DNA of 64,000 nt from Mycobacterium sp. 3519A (GCF_900240945.1 NZ_OESG01000013.1:2627622-2691621); one strand, 5' to 3'; numbered from the stretch's first letter, positions 39,890-50,115 are shown. Notes: generated from the letters alone by a model not told the origin. Numbers and translations are program-made.

Positions 39890-41107
39890 GTGCGCGGAGG
39901 CGTGGCACGGAATGCATTTGCTCTCGGTAGTGCCGTCCTGGTCGTGCTCGGTATTGCCGGGTGCCAACAATCCGAGCCGAGTGGTGACGGAGGCACTGCG
40001 CAGGCCGATCTGAAGATCGTCGAGCAGGTTCAGATCGACGAGCAGGGCAAGGAGGTCAAGGCGGATCAGACTGCCGCGCCCGCCGATCCCGCCGGTGACG
40101 GCAAGGCCACCTGCCCGCCGGTGTCGATCGCAATGGCGGGAGCTCTCAACGGGCCGGACGCCGCGCTGGGCATCAACATCAAAAACGGTGTGCAGCTTGC
40201 CATCGACAAGCACAACGCGGCCAACAAGGGCTGCCAGGTCCAGCTGAAGCCGTTCGACACCGAAGGCGATCCGCAAAAGGCCACCGCGATCGCGCCGCAG
40301 ATCGTCGACGACCAGTACACGATCGGACTCGTCGGCCCGGCGTTCTCGGGTGAGACGAAAGCCACCGGCACCGTGTTCGACCAGGCCGGCCTGGTCGCCA
40401 CCACGGCATCGGCGACCAACCCGACGCTGTCCCAGAACGGATGGAAGACGTTCTTCCGCGGCCTCGCCAACGATGCCGTGCAGGGTCCGGCGGTCGCCAA
40501 CTACCTGAAGAACACGTTGAACTACAAGAAGGTCTGCGTCATCGACGACAGCACCGACTACGGCCTCGGTCTGGCCTCGGCGGTCCGCGAGACGCTGGGC
40601 CCGGTGGCCGATTCCGGTTGCAACATCTCGGTGAAGAAGGGCGACAAGGACTTCTCCGCTGCGGTGACACAGGTCAAGGGCGTCAACCCGGATGCCGTTT
40701 TCTACGGCGGCTACTACTCCGAGGCGGCTCCGCTGACCCAGCAGCTCAAGGACGGCGGCTTCGCCGGGACGTTCGTTTCCGCCGACGGCACAAAGGATCC
40801 CGAGTACGTCAAGCAGGGCGGCGAGGCCACCAAGGGCGCCATCCTGTCCTGCCCGTGCGGCCCGGCCACCGGATCGTTCGCCGACGAGTACAAGAAGAAG
40901 TTCAACACCGATGCAGGCACCTACAGTGCGGAGGGCTACGACCTCGGCACCATCCTGGTGAAGGGCATCGACTCGGGTGCCATCACCCGGCCGGCCCTGC
41001 TTGACTTCGTGAAGAACTACAACGGCCAGGGTGTGGCCCGTAAGTACCAGTGGACCCCGACCGGTGAGCTCACCACCAACCTCATCTGGATCTTCAAGGT
41101 TCAGTAA
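39890..41107 (+). CDS. livJ: Branched-chain amino-acid ABC transporter, substrate-binding lipoprotein
   Basis: The 405-residue precursor has a signal peptide with lipobox LGIAGC and a charged linker. The LivJ/Leu-Ile-Val binding fold includes SIAMAGALNGPDAALGINIK, GLVGPAFSGETKATGTVFDQ and DDSTDYGLGLASAVRETLG. It binds branched-chain or related amino acids; specificity is not certain. The GTG start has GCGGAGG 6 nt upstream. An intrinsic terminator follows, before livH. Confidence 0.92.
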   Translation: MRGGVARNAFALGSAVLVVLGIAGCQQSEPSGDGGTAQADLKIVEQVQIDEQGKEVKADQTAAPADPAGDGKATCPPVSIAMAGALNGPDAALGINIKNGVQLAIDKHNAANKGCQVQLKPFDTEGDPQKATAIAPQIVDDQYTIGLVGPAFSGETKATGTVFDQAGLVATTASATNPTLSQNGWKTFFRGLANDAVQGPAVANYLKNTLNYKKVCVIDDSTDYGLGLASAVRETLGPVADSGCNISVKKGDKDFSAAVTQVKGVNPDAVFYGGYYSEAAPLTQQLKDGGFAGTFVSADGTKDPEYVKQGGEATKGAILSCPCGPATGSFADEYKKKFNTDAGTYSAEGYDLGTILVKGIDSGAITRPALLDFVKNYNGQGVARKYQWTPTGELTTNLIWIFKVQ

Positions 41108-41122
41108 GTCGCAGAGGCGAAG

Positions 41123-41155
41123 CGCGTCCGAGACCATATGGCTCGGACGCGTTTT
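41123..41155 (+). terminator. Intrinsic terminator between livJ and livH
   Basis: CGCGTCCGAG (41123-41132) and CTCGGACGCG (41142-41151) form a perfect 10-bp stem followed by TTTT. Partial termination here would make more binding protein than permease. Confidence 0.8.
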
Positions 41156-41221
41156 CGCTGGCGATGCGTTTGTTGTAAACGTCCCATCGGATAGACCACT
41201 GTCGCGAGGAGCTGCCCCCGG

Positions 41222-42264
41222 ATGATCCACGAGTGCCTAGATCACGGGGCTCAATACGCCTGTCTGGCCGCCAACATCAACTTCAACCTAGAAGGCCTGC
41301 GAATTGGCTTCTGGCAGCTGACGATCGACGGTCTGTCCTGGGGAGCCATCTATGCGTTGGTGGCGGTCGGATACACGCTGGTGTTCGGCGTGCTGCGACT
41401 GATCAACTTCGCGCATTCCGAGATCTTCATGCTCGGCATGTTCGGCGCGTACTTCGCGCTCGACATGATCGTTGGCTTCACGCCGAGCGGCAACGCGTAC
41501 AGCAAGGGCATCGGGCTGACGATCCTGTATCTGGGCGTGGCGATGTTGTTCGCGATGCTGGTATCCGGTTCGGCCGCCGTTGGGCTGGAATTCATCGCGT
41601 ATCGGCCGCTGCGGAAACGGGGTGCCCGGTCGCTGACATTCCTGATCACCGCAATCGGTATGTCGTTCGTGCTGCAGGAGTTCGTCCACTTCGTCCTGCC
41701 GAAGCTGTTGAAAGGGTACGGCGGCAGCAACGCGCAGCAGCCGATCATTCTGGTGCAGCCCAAGACGCAGTTCACCATCTTCGGTGCGACGGTTTCCAAC
41801 ATCACCATCGTGATCATCGTCGCTGCGTTGATCTTCGCGGTGCTGACCGATTTCGCGATCAACCGGACAAAGTTCGGCCGCGGTATTCGCGCTGTCGCCC
41901 AGGACCCGACGACCGCGACGTTGATGGGGGTGTCGCGCGAACGCATCATCACGACGACGTTCTTGATCGGCGGTCTGCTCGCGGGCGCGGCGGCGCTGCT
42001 CTACACGCTGAAAGTGCCGCAGGGCATCATCTACTCCGGCGGATTCCTGTTGGGTATCAAGGCTTTCTCGGCTGCGGTGCTCGGCGGCATCGGCAACCTG
42101 CGCGGCGCGCTGCTCGGCGGTCTGCTGCTCGGCATCATGGAGAACTACGGTCAGGCCGTGTTCGGCACGCAGTGGCGCGACGTCGTCGCGTTCGTGCTGC
42201 TGGTTCTGGTGCTGTTGTTCAGGCCGACCGGCATACTCGGTGAGAGCCTCGGGAAGGCACGCGC

Positions 42265-42268
<4 letters not shown>
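41222..42268 (+). CDS. livH: Branched-chain amino-acid ABC transporter permease LivH
   Basis: This 348-residue permease has about eight helices. Signatures are DGLSWGAIYALVAVGYTLVF, GVLRLINFAHSEIFMLG and the cytoplasmic loop GRGIRAVAQDPTTATLMGVS, which docks the ATPases. The first 35 residues form an unusual extension with two cysteines (HECLDHGAQYACLAA) before the first helix. GAGGAG precedes the ATG. Its stop overlaps livM (ATGA). Confidence 0.93.
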
Positions 42269-43499
<1,231 letters not shown>

Positions 43500-43503
<4 letters not shown>

Positions 43504-44327
43504 CGATCGAGGACCTGGCGGGCGTCCACCGCGAAATCCACGCCGCCGAAGGCGAAACACTCCTGGAGACACAGGAGTTGACCATGAAGTTCGGCGGTCT
43601 CGTCGCGCTGGATTCGGTCAGCTTCAACATCAAACGCGGTGAAATCCTCGGGCTGATCGGTCCGAACGGCGCGGGCAAGACCACGTGCTTCAACGCGATC
43701 ACCGGGGTGTACCGGCCGAGTTCGGGCTTGGTGATCTTCGACGGGGCGCCGCTGGGGCGGATCAAACGGCATCAGATCACCCGCAAGGGCATCGCCCGCA
43801 CCTTCCAGAACATCCGGTTGTGGGGCGAGATGACGGCGCTCGAAAACGTCGTCGTGGCAACCGATGCGCGGCACAAGACGTCGGTGCCCGGCGCGCTGGT
43901 GCGCACACCGCGGCATCGGCGGGAGGAGAAGACGGCGATCGAACGCGCGGCGGCGCTGCTGCATTTCGTCGGCATCGCCCATCGCGGCGAGGAGAAGGCC
44001 AAGAACCTGCCGTACGGCGACCAGCGTCGTCTCGAGATCGCCCGAGCACTGGCCACCGAGCCCAAACTGTTGTGCCTCGACGAACCCGCCGCCGGGTTCA
44101 ACCCGAGCGAGAAGGCGGCGCTGATCGACCTGATCCGCAAGATCCGCGACGACGGCTACACCGTATTGCTGATCGAACACGACATGCGGTTGGTGATGGG
44201 GGTGACCGACCGGATCGTGGTGCTCGAATTCGGCCGCAAGATCGCCGACGGCCTGCCGCACGAGATCCGCGAAGACCCGAAGGTCATCGCCGCCTATCTG
44301 GGGGTGCCTGATGACACTATCCACTGA
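43500..44327 (+). CDS. livG: Branched-chain amino-acid ABC transporter ATPase LivG
   Basis: The 275-residue ATPase has Walker A GPNGAGKTTCFN and Q-loop RTFQNIRLWGEMTALENV. The signature-region sequence LPYGDQRRLEIARALATEPK, Walker B LLCLDEPAAGFNP and H-loop LLIEHDMRLVMG follow. YGDQ replaces the usual SGGQ, as is normal for LivG. It overlaps livM by 4 bp and livF by 17 bp. Confidence 0.95.
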
Positions 44328-45057
44328 AACATCCCGTCCAGTGCTGCTCGAGGCCCGCGATGTCGTGGTGCACTATGGCCGCATCAAGGCGTTGCACGGC
44401 GTGTCCCTGGTGGTGCGCGAAGGCGAACTCGTCACGCTGCTCGGCTCGAACGGGGCAGGCAAAACCACGATGATGCGGGCCATTTCGGGCCTGCGGCCAC
44501 TCACCTCGGGCTCGGTGTGGTTCGACGGGCAGGACATCAGCCGGGTCAAGGCGCACAAGCGGGTGAGCGACGGGCTGATCCAGGCGCCCGAGGGTCGCGG
44601 CGTCTTCCCAGGTATGACCGTCACCGAGAACATCGAAATGGGTTGCTACGGGCGCAAATTCGCCTCCAAGGCCGAGCACAACGAGCGCCTCGACTGGGTG
44701 CTCGAGACGTTCCCGAGGCTGGCCGAACGCAAGAATCAGGTCGGCGGCACGCTGTCCGGCGGCGAGCAGCAGATGCTGGCGATCGGGCGTGCGTTGATGG
44801 CCCGGCCGAAGGTGCTGCTGCTCGACGAACCGTCGATGGGCCTGGCGCCGATGGTGATATCGCAGATCTTCAAGATCATCGCCGAGATCAACTCGCAGGG
44901 CACGACGGTGCTGTTGGTCGAGCAGAACGCGCAGCAGGCGCTCAGTAGGTCGGATCGGGCCTACATTCTGGAGACCGGAGAGATCACCAGGGAAGGCAAC
45001 GCGCGAGAGTTGCTGGACGACGACAGCATTCGCGCGGCGTATCTCGGCGTGGCCTAG
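44311..45057 (+). CDS. livF: Branched-chain amino-acid ABC transporter ATPase LivF
   Basis: The 248-residue second ATPase has Walker A GSNGAGKTTMMRA, IQAPEGRGVFPGMTVTENIE, signature LSGGEQQMLAIGRALMARPK, Walker B LLLLDEPSMGLAP and H-loop LLVEQNAQQAL. It completes livJHMGF. The start lies inside the end of livG. Confidence 0.95.
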   Translation: MTLSTETSRPVLLEARDVVVHYGRIKALHGVSLVVREGELVTLLGSNGAGKTTMMRAISGLRPLTSGSVWFDGQDISRVKAHKRVSDGLIQAPEGRGVFPGMTVTENIEMGCYGRKFASKAEHNERLDWVLETFPRLAERKNQVGGTLSGGEQQMLAIGRALMARPKVLLLDEPSMGLAPMVISQIFKIIAEINSQGTTVLLVEQNAQQALSRSDRAYILETGEITREGNARELLDDDSIRAAYLGVA

Positions 45058-45122
45058 CGCCTCTGCGCGAGTGACCGTGTCTGCACGCGACACGCCGTAC
45101 AAAACTGTGCAAAAGCGGTCGC

Positions 45123-45350
45123 TCACCGGGAGATGCGAAACCGCTTGAGCCGGCCCGTCGTACCGGACACCAGTTCGACGTCTCTACGTGGAACGCCGAA
45201 GTGGTCGGCGAGCAGTTTCGTGACGGCTTCGTTCGCCTTACCGTCGACCGCCCGCTCGCGGACATAGATGGTCAGCCCTTCGGCAGCGGTCTCGACCAGC
45301 GGGCCCTTCTTGCTGCCGGGTTTGACCCGGACCGAAATGACTTCTGACAT
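45123..45350 (-). CDS. DUF167 (YggU) family protein
   Basis: The 75-residue protein is a full-length YggU/DUF167 domain: ISVRVKPGSKKGPLVE, LTIYVRERAVDGKANEAVTK and LLADHFGVPRRDVELVSG, ending GRLKRFRISR. The fold is small alpha/beta and the function is unknown. It lies 4 bp downstream of the TIGR02206 gene, so the two are likely co-transcribed. Confidence 0.9.
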   Translation of the reverse strand: MSEVISVRVKPGSKKGPLVETAAEGLTIYVRERAVDGKANEAVTKLLADHFGVPRRDVELVSGTTGRLKRFRISR

Positions 45351-45354
45351 GTCC

Positions 45355-46086
45355 TCAATCCACGCTAACGCGACGCATCCACGGCCATGTCATCAACGCC
45401 CACACGATGAGCACCAGCGCCGCGGCGACGAAGATGTACCAGGGCCAGGGGCCCATCACGTCCAGCAGCGATGACGTGGACGGTTTGTGGTTGAGGAAGC
45501 CGTAATTGGTTCCGGCGATGCGGTTGAACACGAACGTCACCGTTGCCCACACCAGCGTGACTGCGACGGCGAACCGGTAGCTGCGCCAGTCCGGCCGCAT
45601 CCCGCGGCCCCAGGTGAGATAGACGGCCGCCCACACCACCAACAGGTGAATCGCCCAGAACGCCAGGAACTGGTAGTGCGGAAAGTCGGGGCTCTGCAAC
45701 GCAGGCGAGATCAACGCCTGGGTGCTCAGCACCAGCCCCCAGTAGTAGGTCAGCACATAGGCCCACTGCCTGCGTGACCACAGGGCATACGCGGCAACGA
45801 CGGTCGCCAGGTCGGTCAACTGCAGCGGTACCGAATCGAGTGTCGGCGGGCTCAGCACGTAGATCAGGATCGCGGCATAGATCAGCGCCGTCACCGCGCC
45901 CAGCACGCGGCCGAGCCGTCGCGCCTGCTGTTCGGCCTGCCTGCGGCCGATCGACACCAGGGCGACCGCGCCGAGGAGAAACACCGCAATGACGGCCCAA
46001 TGCGACGGGCCGTAGGCCGTGAACCTCTGCTCGTCGAACGTGAGCTTGCGTGTCAGATTTCCCGGAAATCTCGAGCGTAAGTTCAC
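45355..46086 (-). CDS. TIGR02206 (YwaF-like) membrane protein
   Basis: The 243-residue protein has about seven membrane helices. Recognisable segments are RFTAYGPSHWAVIAVFLLGA, then LQLTDLATVVAAYALWSRRQ and FPHYQFLAFWAIHLLVVWAA. GTNYGFLNHKPSTSSLLDVM and GPWPWYIF near the C-terminus are hallmarks of this family of unknown function. The GTG at 46086 is the longest start; no clear ribosome-binding site distinguishes it. Confidence 0.85.
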   Translation of the reverse strand: MNLRSRFPGNLTRKLTFDEQRFTAYGPSHWAVIAVFLLGAVALVSIGRRQAEQQARRLGRVLGAVTALIYAAILIYVLSPPTLDSVPLQLTDLATVVAAYALWSRRQWAYVLTYYWGLVLSTQALISPALQSPDFPHYQFLAFWAIHLLVVWAAVYLTWGRGMRPDWRSYRFAVAVTLVWATVTFVFNRIAGTNYGFLNHKPSTSSLLDVMGPWPWYIFVAAALVLIVWALMTWPWMRRVSVD

Positions 46087-46098
46087 GTTCGGCGCGGG

Positions 46099-47298
46099 CT
46101 AGCGGGCGACGATCACCGACGAGCCATGTCCGAACAGACCTTGGTTGGCGGTGACGCCGACGGTGGCGCCCTCGACCTGGCGGCCGGTGGCCTGGCCCTT
46201 CAGTTGCCACGTCAGTTCGCACACCTGCGCGATGGCCTGCGCCGGGATCGCCTCCCCGAAACAGGCCAACCCTCCCGACGGGTTGACCGGGATGCGGCCG
46301 CCGACCGCCGTTGCGCCACTGCGCAACAACTGTTCGGCCTCGCCTTTGGGGCACAGGCCGAGGTGCTCATACCAGTCGAGTTCCAACGCGGTGGAAAGGT
46401 CGTAGACCTCCGCCAGCGAGAGGTCTTCGGGGCCGATGCCGGCCTCGGCGTAAGCGGCGTCGAGAATCTGATCCTTGAACACGCGCTCCGGTGCTGGCAC
46501 TGCGGCGGTGGAATCCGTTGCAATATCGGGTAATTCGGGCAGATGCTGCGGATATTGCGGTGTCACCGTCGACACCGCGCGCACCGACGGCACGCCCTCG
46601 AGCGAACCCAGATACTTCTTGGTGAACTCCGCGCTGGCCACGATCAACGCGGCCGCGCCGTCCGACGTCGCGCAAATATCAAGCAGCCGTAGTGGATCCG
46701 AAACCACCGGGCTGGCCAGCACGTCCTCGACGGAGGCTTCCTTGCGGTAGCGCGCGTTCGGGTTGTTGAGTCCGTGTTTCGAGTTCTTCACCTTCACCGC
46801 CGCGAAGTCCTCGAGCGTCGCGCCGTAGAGATCCATCCGGCGGCGGGCCAGCAGCGCGAAGTACACGGTGTTGGTCGCGCCGATCAAGTGGAACCGCTGC
46901 CAGTCGGGATCGTTCTTGCGTTCGCCGCCCACCGGCGCAAAAAAACCCTTCGGCGTGGTGTCGGCGCCGATCACCAACGCGACGTCACAGAAGCCGGCCA
47001 GGATCTGGGCACGTGCGCTCTGCAACGCCTGAGATCCGCTGGCGCACGCGGCGTATGACGACGACACTGGCACGCCGTTCCAGCCCAACTTCTGCGCGAA
47101 CGTCGACCCGGCGACGAAGCCGGGGTAGCCGTTCCGGATCGTGTCCGCACCCGCGACCAGTTGGATCTGACGCCAGTCCAGGCCCGCCTCGGCCAGCGCG
47201 GCGCGCGCGGCCACCACGCCGTATTCGGTGAAATCGCGTCCCCACTTGCCCCACGGGTGCATGCCCGCGCCAAGGATGTAAAGCGGTTCAGGACTCAT
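46099..47298 (-). CDS. Thiolase-family protein (lipid-transfer/SCP-x thiolase type, Rv1627c-like)
   Basis: The 399-residue protein has the degenerate-thiolase layout: VPVSSSYAACASGSQALQSA with the active-site Cys at about residue 86, and GGRIPVNPSGGLACFGEAIP. NQGLFGHGSSVIVAR ends the protein in a Gly-His-Gly motif. These thiolases often act in steroid side-chain or lipid degradation together with a DUF35 partner. The start overlaps the Zn-ribbon/OB gene by 11 bp, supporting a complex. Confidence 0.92.
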   Translation of the reverse strand: MSPEPLYILGAGMHPWGKWGRDFTEYGVVAARAALAEAGLDWRQIQLVAGADTIRNGYPGFVAGSTFAQKLGWNGVPVSSSYAACASGSQALQSARAQILAGFCDVALVIGADTTPKGFFAPVGGERKNDPDWQRFHLIGATNTVYFALLARRRMDLYGATLEDFAAVKVKNSKHGLNNPNARYRKEASVEDVLASPVVSDPLRLLDICATSDGAAALIVASAEFTKKYLGSLEGVPSVRAVSTVTPQYPQHLPELPDIATDSTAAVPAPERVFKDQILDAAYAEAGIGPEDLSLAEVYDLSTALELDWYEHLGLCPKGEAEQLLRSGATAVGGRIPVNPSGGLACFGEAIPAQAIAQVCELTWQLKGQATGRQVEGATVGVTANQGLFGHGSSVIVAR

Positions 47299-47731
47299 CA
47301 GCGGGCCTCCACGCGTAGACGACTCTCTCCACGCCGTCGTCGTCGACGAACAGCGGCATGGTGGCCAGTTCCATCTCCATGCCGACCTTCAGATCCGTCG
47401 CGAGCGTGCCCTCGACCACCTTGCCGAGCACGATCAAACCCTCGTCGGCCAGTTGCACGGCGGCGACGGCGAACGGTTCGAACGGATCCGGTGACGGATA
47501 TGGCGGCGGCGGGGCATACCGGTTCTCGGTGTAGCTCCACAGCGTGCCGCGCTGCGACAGCGGCACCTGCGCAAGCTCGTCACCTTCACAGCCGGGGTTG
47601 GGGCAGTTGTTGGCCCGCGGCGGAAAGACGTAGGTACCGCACAGATGACACTTGCCGCCGATCAGATAGGGCTGGCCGGACGTGTCGGTGGCGAACCACC
47701 CGTCGATCGCGGGTTGCGTGGAAGCTGACAC
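47288..47731 (-). CDS. Zn-ribbon/OB-fold acyl-CoA-binding protein (DUF35 type, Rv1628c-like)
   Basis: The protein is about 147 residues long. The N-terminal rubredoxin-like zinc ribbon has the cysteine pairs CHLCGTYVFPP and CPNPGC. The OB-fold follows, with GTLWSYTENRYAPPPPYPSP and VGMEMELATMP. DUF35 proteins partner the adjacent thiolases or hydratases. GTG at 47731 (SASTQPAIDGWFATD) is preferred because the sequence resembles the family from there. GTG at 47755 would add eight residues. The 3' end overlaps the thiolase. Confidence 0.85.
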   Translation of the reverse strand: MSASTQPAIDGWFATDTSGQPYLIGGKCHLCGTYVFPPRANNCPNPGCEGDELAQVPLSQRGTLWSYTENRYAPPPPYPSPDPFEPFAVAAVQLADEGLIVLGKVVEGTLATDLKVGMEMELATMPLFVDDDGVERVVYAWRPADES

Positions 47732-47808
47732 CCGGTCAGCGTACCGAGTCGGCACGCAAAACTGAAACGTGTTCCAGTTGTTGGTCCAGCTGAGCCGCCG
47801 ACAGATGG

Positions 47809-47822
47809 GGTAGTCGACTACC
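47809..47822 (+). promoter_or_regulatory. Perfect 14-bp palindrome upstream of the small conserved gene
   Basis: GGTAGTCGACTACC is fully symmetrical and lies 124 bp before the start at 47946. A close relative (GTAGTTGACTAC) occurs at 53692-53703 before the secreted repeat protein. The rest of the 47756-47945 gap shows no gene. Confidence 0.5.
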
Positions 47823-47945
47823 TCATACCCGGCAGCCCGTGTCGCTGACGATAGCTCTGGACTTGGGATCGGTAGTCCCAGCCACCGTCTGTACTAACCG
47901 CCGATGCGCGGCCACCGTGGCCGCCTGGAAGATTCGGAGACACCG

Positions 47946-48308
47946 ATGGGATTGTTCGACAAGGCAAAGAAGGCCGCCCAGCAGGCACAGCAGGGCGACG
48001 GCATGGTGCACGTCAAGGGTGCCGGCGGAATGATGAACCCGGCCATGTTCGGCGGCCCCTCGACGCAGTCGGTGGCGGCGGACGACCCGATCTGGCAGCC
48101 CATCAACGGTATTTCGCTGCAGGACTATGCCGATTTGGCCCGCCAGGCGCAGGCCCGCGGCATCAACAACGAAGCGGGCATGATCACGTTGGCGCAGGAG
48201 CGTGGGTGGGACCCTGCGGACGCCAAGGCCGCGCTGGACGGCTGGGTGCAGCGGATGGGCCAGTCGATGGCCGTCGGGCAGCAGTTCCGTAAGTTCCTCG
48301 GCTACTGA
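47946..48308 (+). CDS. Conserved hypothetical protein, 120 aa
   Basis: I do not recognise a named family. The protein starts GLFDKAKKAAQQAQQGDGMV, a basic amphipathic helix, followed by a Gly/Met-rich linker. A helical domain follows (ISLQDYADLARQAQARGINN, then EAGMITLAQERGWDPADAKA and WVQRMGQSMAVGQQFRKFLG). There is no signal peptide or membrane helix. The next gene begins 11 bp later on the same strand, so they are probably co-expressed. The ATG at 47946 has a GAGACACCG context with a weak ribosome-binding site. Confidence 0.75.
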   Translation: MGLFDKAKKAAQQAQQGDGMVHVKGAGGMMNPAMFGGPSTQSVAADDPIWQPINGISLQDYADLARQAQARGINNEAGMITLAQERGWDPADAKAALDGWVQRMGQSMAVGQQFRKFLGY

Positions 48309-48319
48309 CGGGACACATC

Positions 48320-48757
48320 ATGCCCAACCCGTTCAAGGACTGGGCGCGGATGTATGGCGCCAACAGGCAGTACCTGGAATCGCAGGGTCTCCCGTCGTCG
48401 TTCGTCGGCCAGATCGCCGACATTTCCAACAGGATTCACGAGGCGGCCGACGCGAGCGAGATCGGCGTCAGGATGATCCGACATGCGCAGTTGATGAACG
48501 GCGGCGGCGTGCCTGCCATCGTCTCCGTCGACGGCGTGTGGCAGGTCGGCTCTTATCTGAACATGTCGCCGGTGGTGCGGATGCAGGTGAGGGTCGAACG
48601 CGCGGACGGCACCGCACCCTACGGCGCAGTCTTCGACGAGGTGGTCGAGGATATGCACATGGGCCGAATACAGCCGGGCACAACACTTGCGGTGTACGTC
48701 GATCCGCAGAACCCCGTCGACATGACGGTCGACTGGATCCGTACCGGTCAGCTGTAG
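48320..48757 (+). CDS. Conserved hypothetical protein, 145 aa
   Basis: This soluble protein has no recognised family. It has an N-terminal helical half (NPFKDWARMYGANRQYLESQ) and a C-terminal beta-rich half (VVRMQVRVERADGTAPYGAV and IQPGTTLAVYVDPQNPVDMT). The latter resembles the short domains that recur in mycobacterial cytosolic or membrane-associated proteins. It follows the 120-residue gene by 11 bp. Its last 10 bp overlap the remnant of an alpha/beta-hydrolase gene on the other strand. Confidence 0.72.
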   Translation: MPNPFKDWARMYGANRQYLESQGLPSSFVGQIADISNRIHEAADASEIGVRMIRHAQLMNGGGVPAIVSVDGVWQVGSYLNMSPVVRMQVRVERADGTAPYGAVFDEVVEDMHMGRIQPGTTLAVYVDPQNPVDMTVDWIRTGQL

Positions 48758-48909
48758 TCGAGCAGGATCCGCAGCAGGTGGGCGCGTTCAGCGACACCTG
48801 TCAGGGTGACCGGCAACACCCGATGTCCGCGCGAGCGCAGGGCGGCGGTCAGTTCCTCGAAGCACCACGCGCCGTGGCAGGCCCCTGGCACCAATACTTA
48901 GGTCGTCAT
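48748..48909 (-). pseudogene. N-terminal fragment of an alpha/beta hydrolase with an early stop
   Basis: Read from ATG 48909 the frame gives MTT, a TAA at codon 4, then VLVPGACHGAWCFEELTAAL and RSRGHRVLPVTLTGVAERAH before losing similarity and stopping. This is the N-terminal strand-oxyanion region of salicylate-esterase-type hydrolases (usual form VLVPGAWHGAW and TLTGLGERSHLL). TAA is one base from the TAC expected at that place. About 180 C-terminal residues, including the catalytic triad, are missing. The ATG overlaps the monooxygenase stop (ATGA), so the gene was once translationally coupled to it. Confidence 0.8.
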
Positions 48910-50045
48910 GCCCGAACCTCGTCTGCGCGAGTGTCCTTGCGGTACTTGCCCGTAACGTGCGCCAGGTCCTCCGGGCGCTGGGTGGCGCCGATGACGTGCA
49001 TTTCGCGGTTGGCCGCTACCACGTCGGCTGTCTCGGGACGACGGATCCGCTCGTAGGCGAGAAGGCCCCCGCGGAAGTCGCGGGCCAGTTCGTCGGCCAG
49101 CACCCGCGCGTCGACGATTGCTTGCGAACCACCGTTGGCGCCAACGGGATACATCGGATGCGCGGCGTCGCCGAGGAGCGTCACCCCGCCGCGGCCCCAC
49201 CACGGCAGCACGTCGCGGTCGACCATCGGATACTCCAGCACCAGCTCGGTGCGGCGTACGAGATCGACCGCGTCCAGCCAGCCGAGGTTCCACTCAGCGA
49301 GCATCGCCACCACCTCGGACCGGTCGCCGGGCCGGTTCCACTTCGCGTCACCTGGCAGCGCGCCCGGAGCGGTCACCTTCTTCAGCATCACCCAGTTGAT
49401 CAGCCCGCCGCCGAGCGGATACACCACGAAGTCGGCTCCGTCGGCCTTGACCATCACCGCGGTCCGGCCGTCGAGGAATGGCTCACCGGGTGCCACGCCG
49501 CGAAATATCTGCACACCGGCCCACCGCAGTGGATCACCCGCCGGGTGCAGACGTTCCCGCACGGTCGAGTGAATGCCGTCCGCTCCCACCAGCATTCGGG
49601 CTTCACATTCTCCGCTGGAAGTGCGCACATGCACACCGCCGTTCGTCTGCTCGAAGTCGGTCAGCTCGCAGGCGGTACGCACGACGTCGCTGCCAGTGCG
49701 GTCGCGCAGCGCGGTCAGCAGCATCATCTGCAGCTGGCCGCGGTGCACGGAGTACTGCGGCCAACCGTAGCCGCCCTCCAACCCGCGGGGCTCACGGAAC
49801 AGCAGGTTGCCTTCGGTGTCGTAAAACGCGTGGGCGTGTGGTGCGACGGCGATGTGCGCGATCTCATCGCCCAGCCCCAGTTCCACGAGTTCGCGCACCG
49901 CGTGCGGCAGCAGATTGATGCCGACTCCCAGTGGCCGCAACTCGGTGGCCTTCTCGATGACGATGGCCTCGATACCTCTGGCGTTGAGCGTCAGCGCGGC
50001 GGTCAGGCCGCCGATACCCGCGCCGACAACGAGAAGCTGGGTCAC
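48906..50045 (-). CDS. FAD-dependent monooxygenase (aromatic hydroxylase family)
   Basis: The 379-residue enzyme has the Rossmann FAD motif LLVVGAGIGGLTAALTLNAR at the N-terminus, the second motif ARMLVGADGIHSTVRERLHP and the C-terminal VTLLGDAAHPMYPVGANGGS. This is the UbiH/PHBH flavin hydroxylase layout, using NAD(P)H and O2 on an unknown, possibly aromatic, substrate. The start is GTG at 50045. A LysR gene is divergent 70 bp away, and a hydrolase fragment follows, suggesting the remains of a small catabolic operon. Confidence 0.9.
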   Translation of the reverse strand: MTQLLVVGAGIGGLTAALTLNARGIEAIVIEKATELRPLGVGINLLPHAVRELVELGLGDEIAHIAVAPHAHAFYDTEGNLLFREPRGLEGGYGWPQYSVHRGQLQMMLLTALRDRTGSDVVRTACELTDFEQTNGGVHVRTSSGECEARMLVGADGIHSTVRERLHPAGDPLRWAGVQIFRGVAPGEPFLDGRTAVMVKADGADFVVYPLGGGLINWVMLKKVTAPGALPGDAKWNRPGDRSEVVAMLAEWNLGWLDAVDLVRRTELVLEYPMVDRDVLPWWGRGGVTLLGDAAHPMYPVGANGGSQAIVDARVLADELARDFRGGLLAYERIRRPETADVVAANREMHVIGATQRPEDLAHVTGKYRKDTRADEVRA

Positions 50046-50051
50046 GTTTTC

Positions 50052-50073
50052 ATAGTTGGCGCAGAAGTACTAT
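50052..50073. promoter_or_regulatory. Candidate LysR operator near the monooxygenase start
   Basis: ATAGT-N12-ACTAT is an inverted repeat of the LysR type (T-N11-A core). It lies 7 bp from the monooxygenase GTG in the divergent gap. A second repeat, TAACT-N9-AGTTA (50098-50116), surrounds the -10 of the LysR gene. Confidence 0.45.
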
Positions 50074-50101
50074 CTGTCCAATAACTTGATGGTCGCGTAA
50101 C

Positions 50102-50107
50102 TATAAT
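50102..50107 (+). promoter_or_regulatory. Consensus -10 (TATAAT) of the LysR gene
   Basis: TATAAT is a perfect -10 hexamer ending eight bases before the ATG at 50116. The mRNA should have a leader of 0-2 nt. It lies within the TAACT-N9-AGTTA repeat, which suggests autoregulation. Confidence 0.6.
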
Positions 50108-50115
50108 GATCAGTT

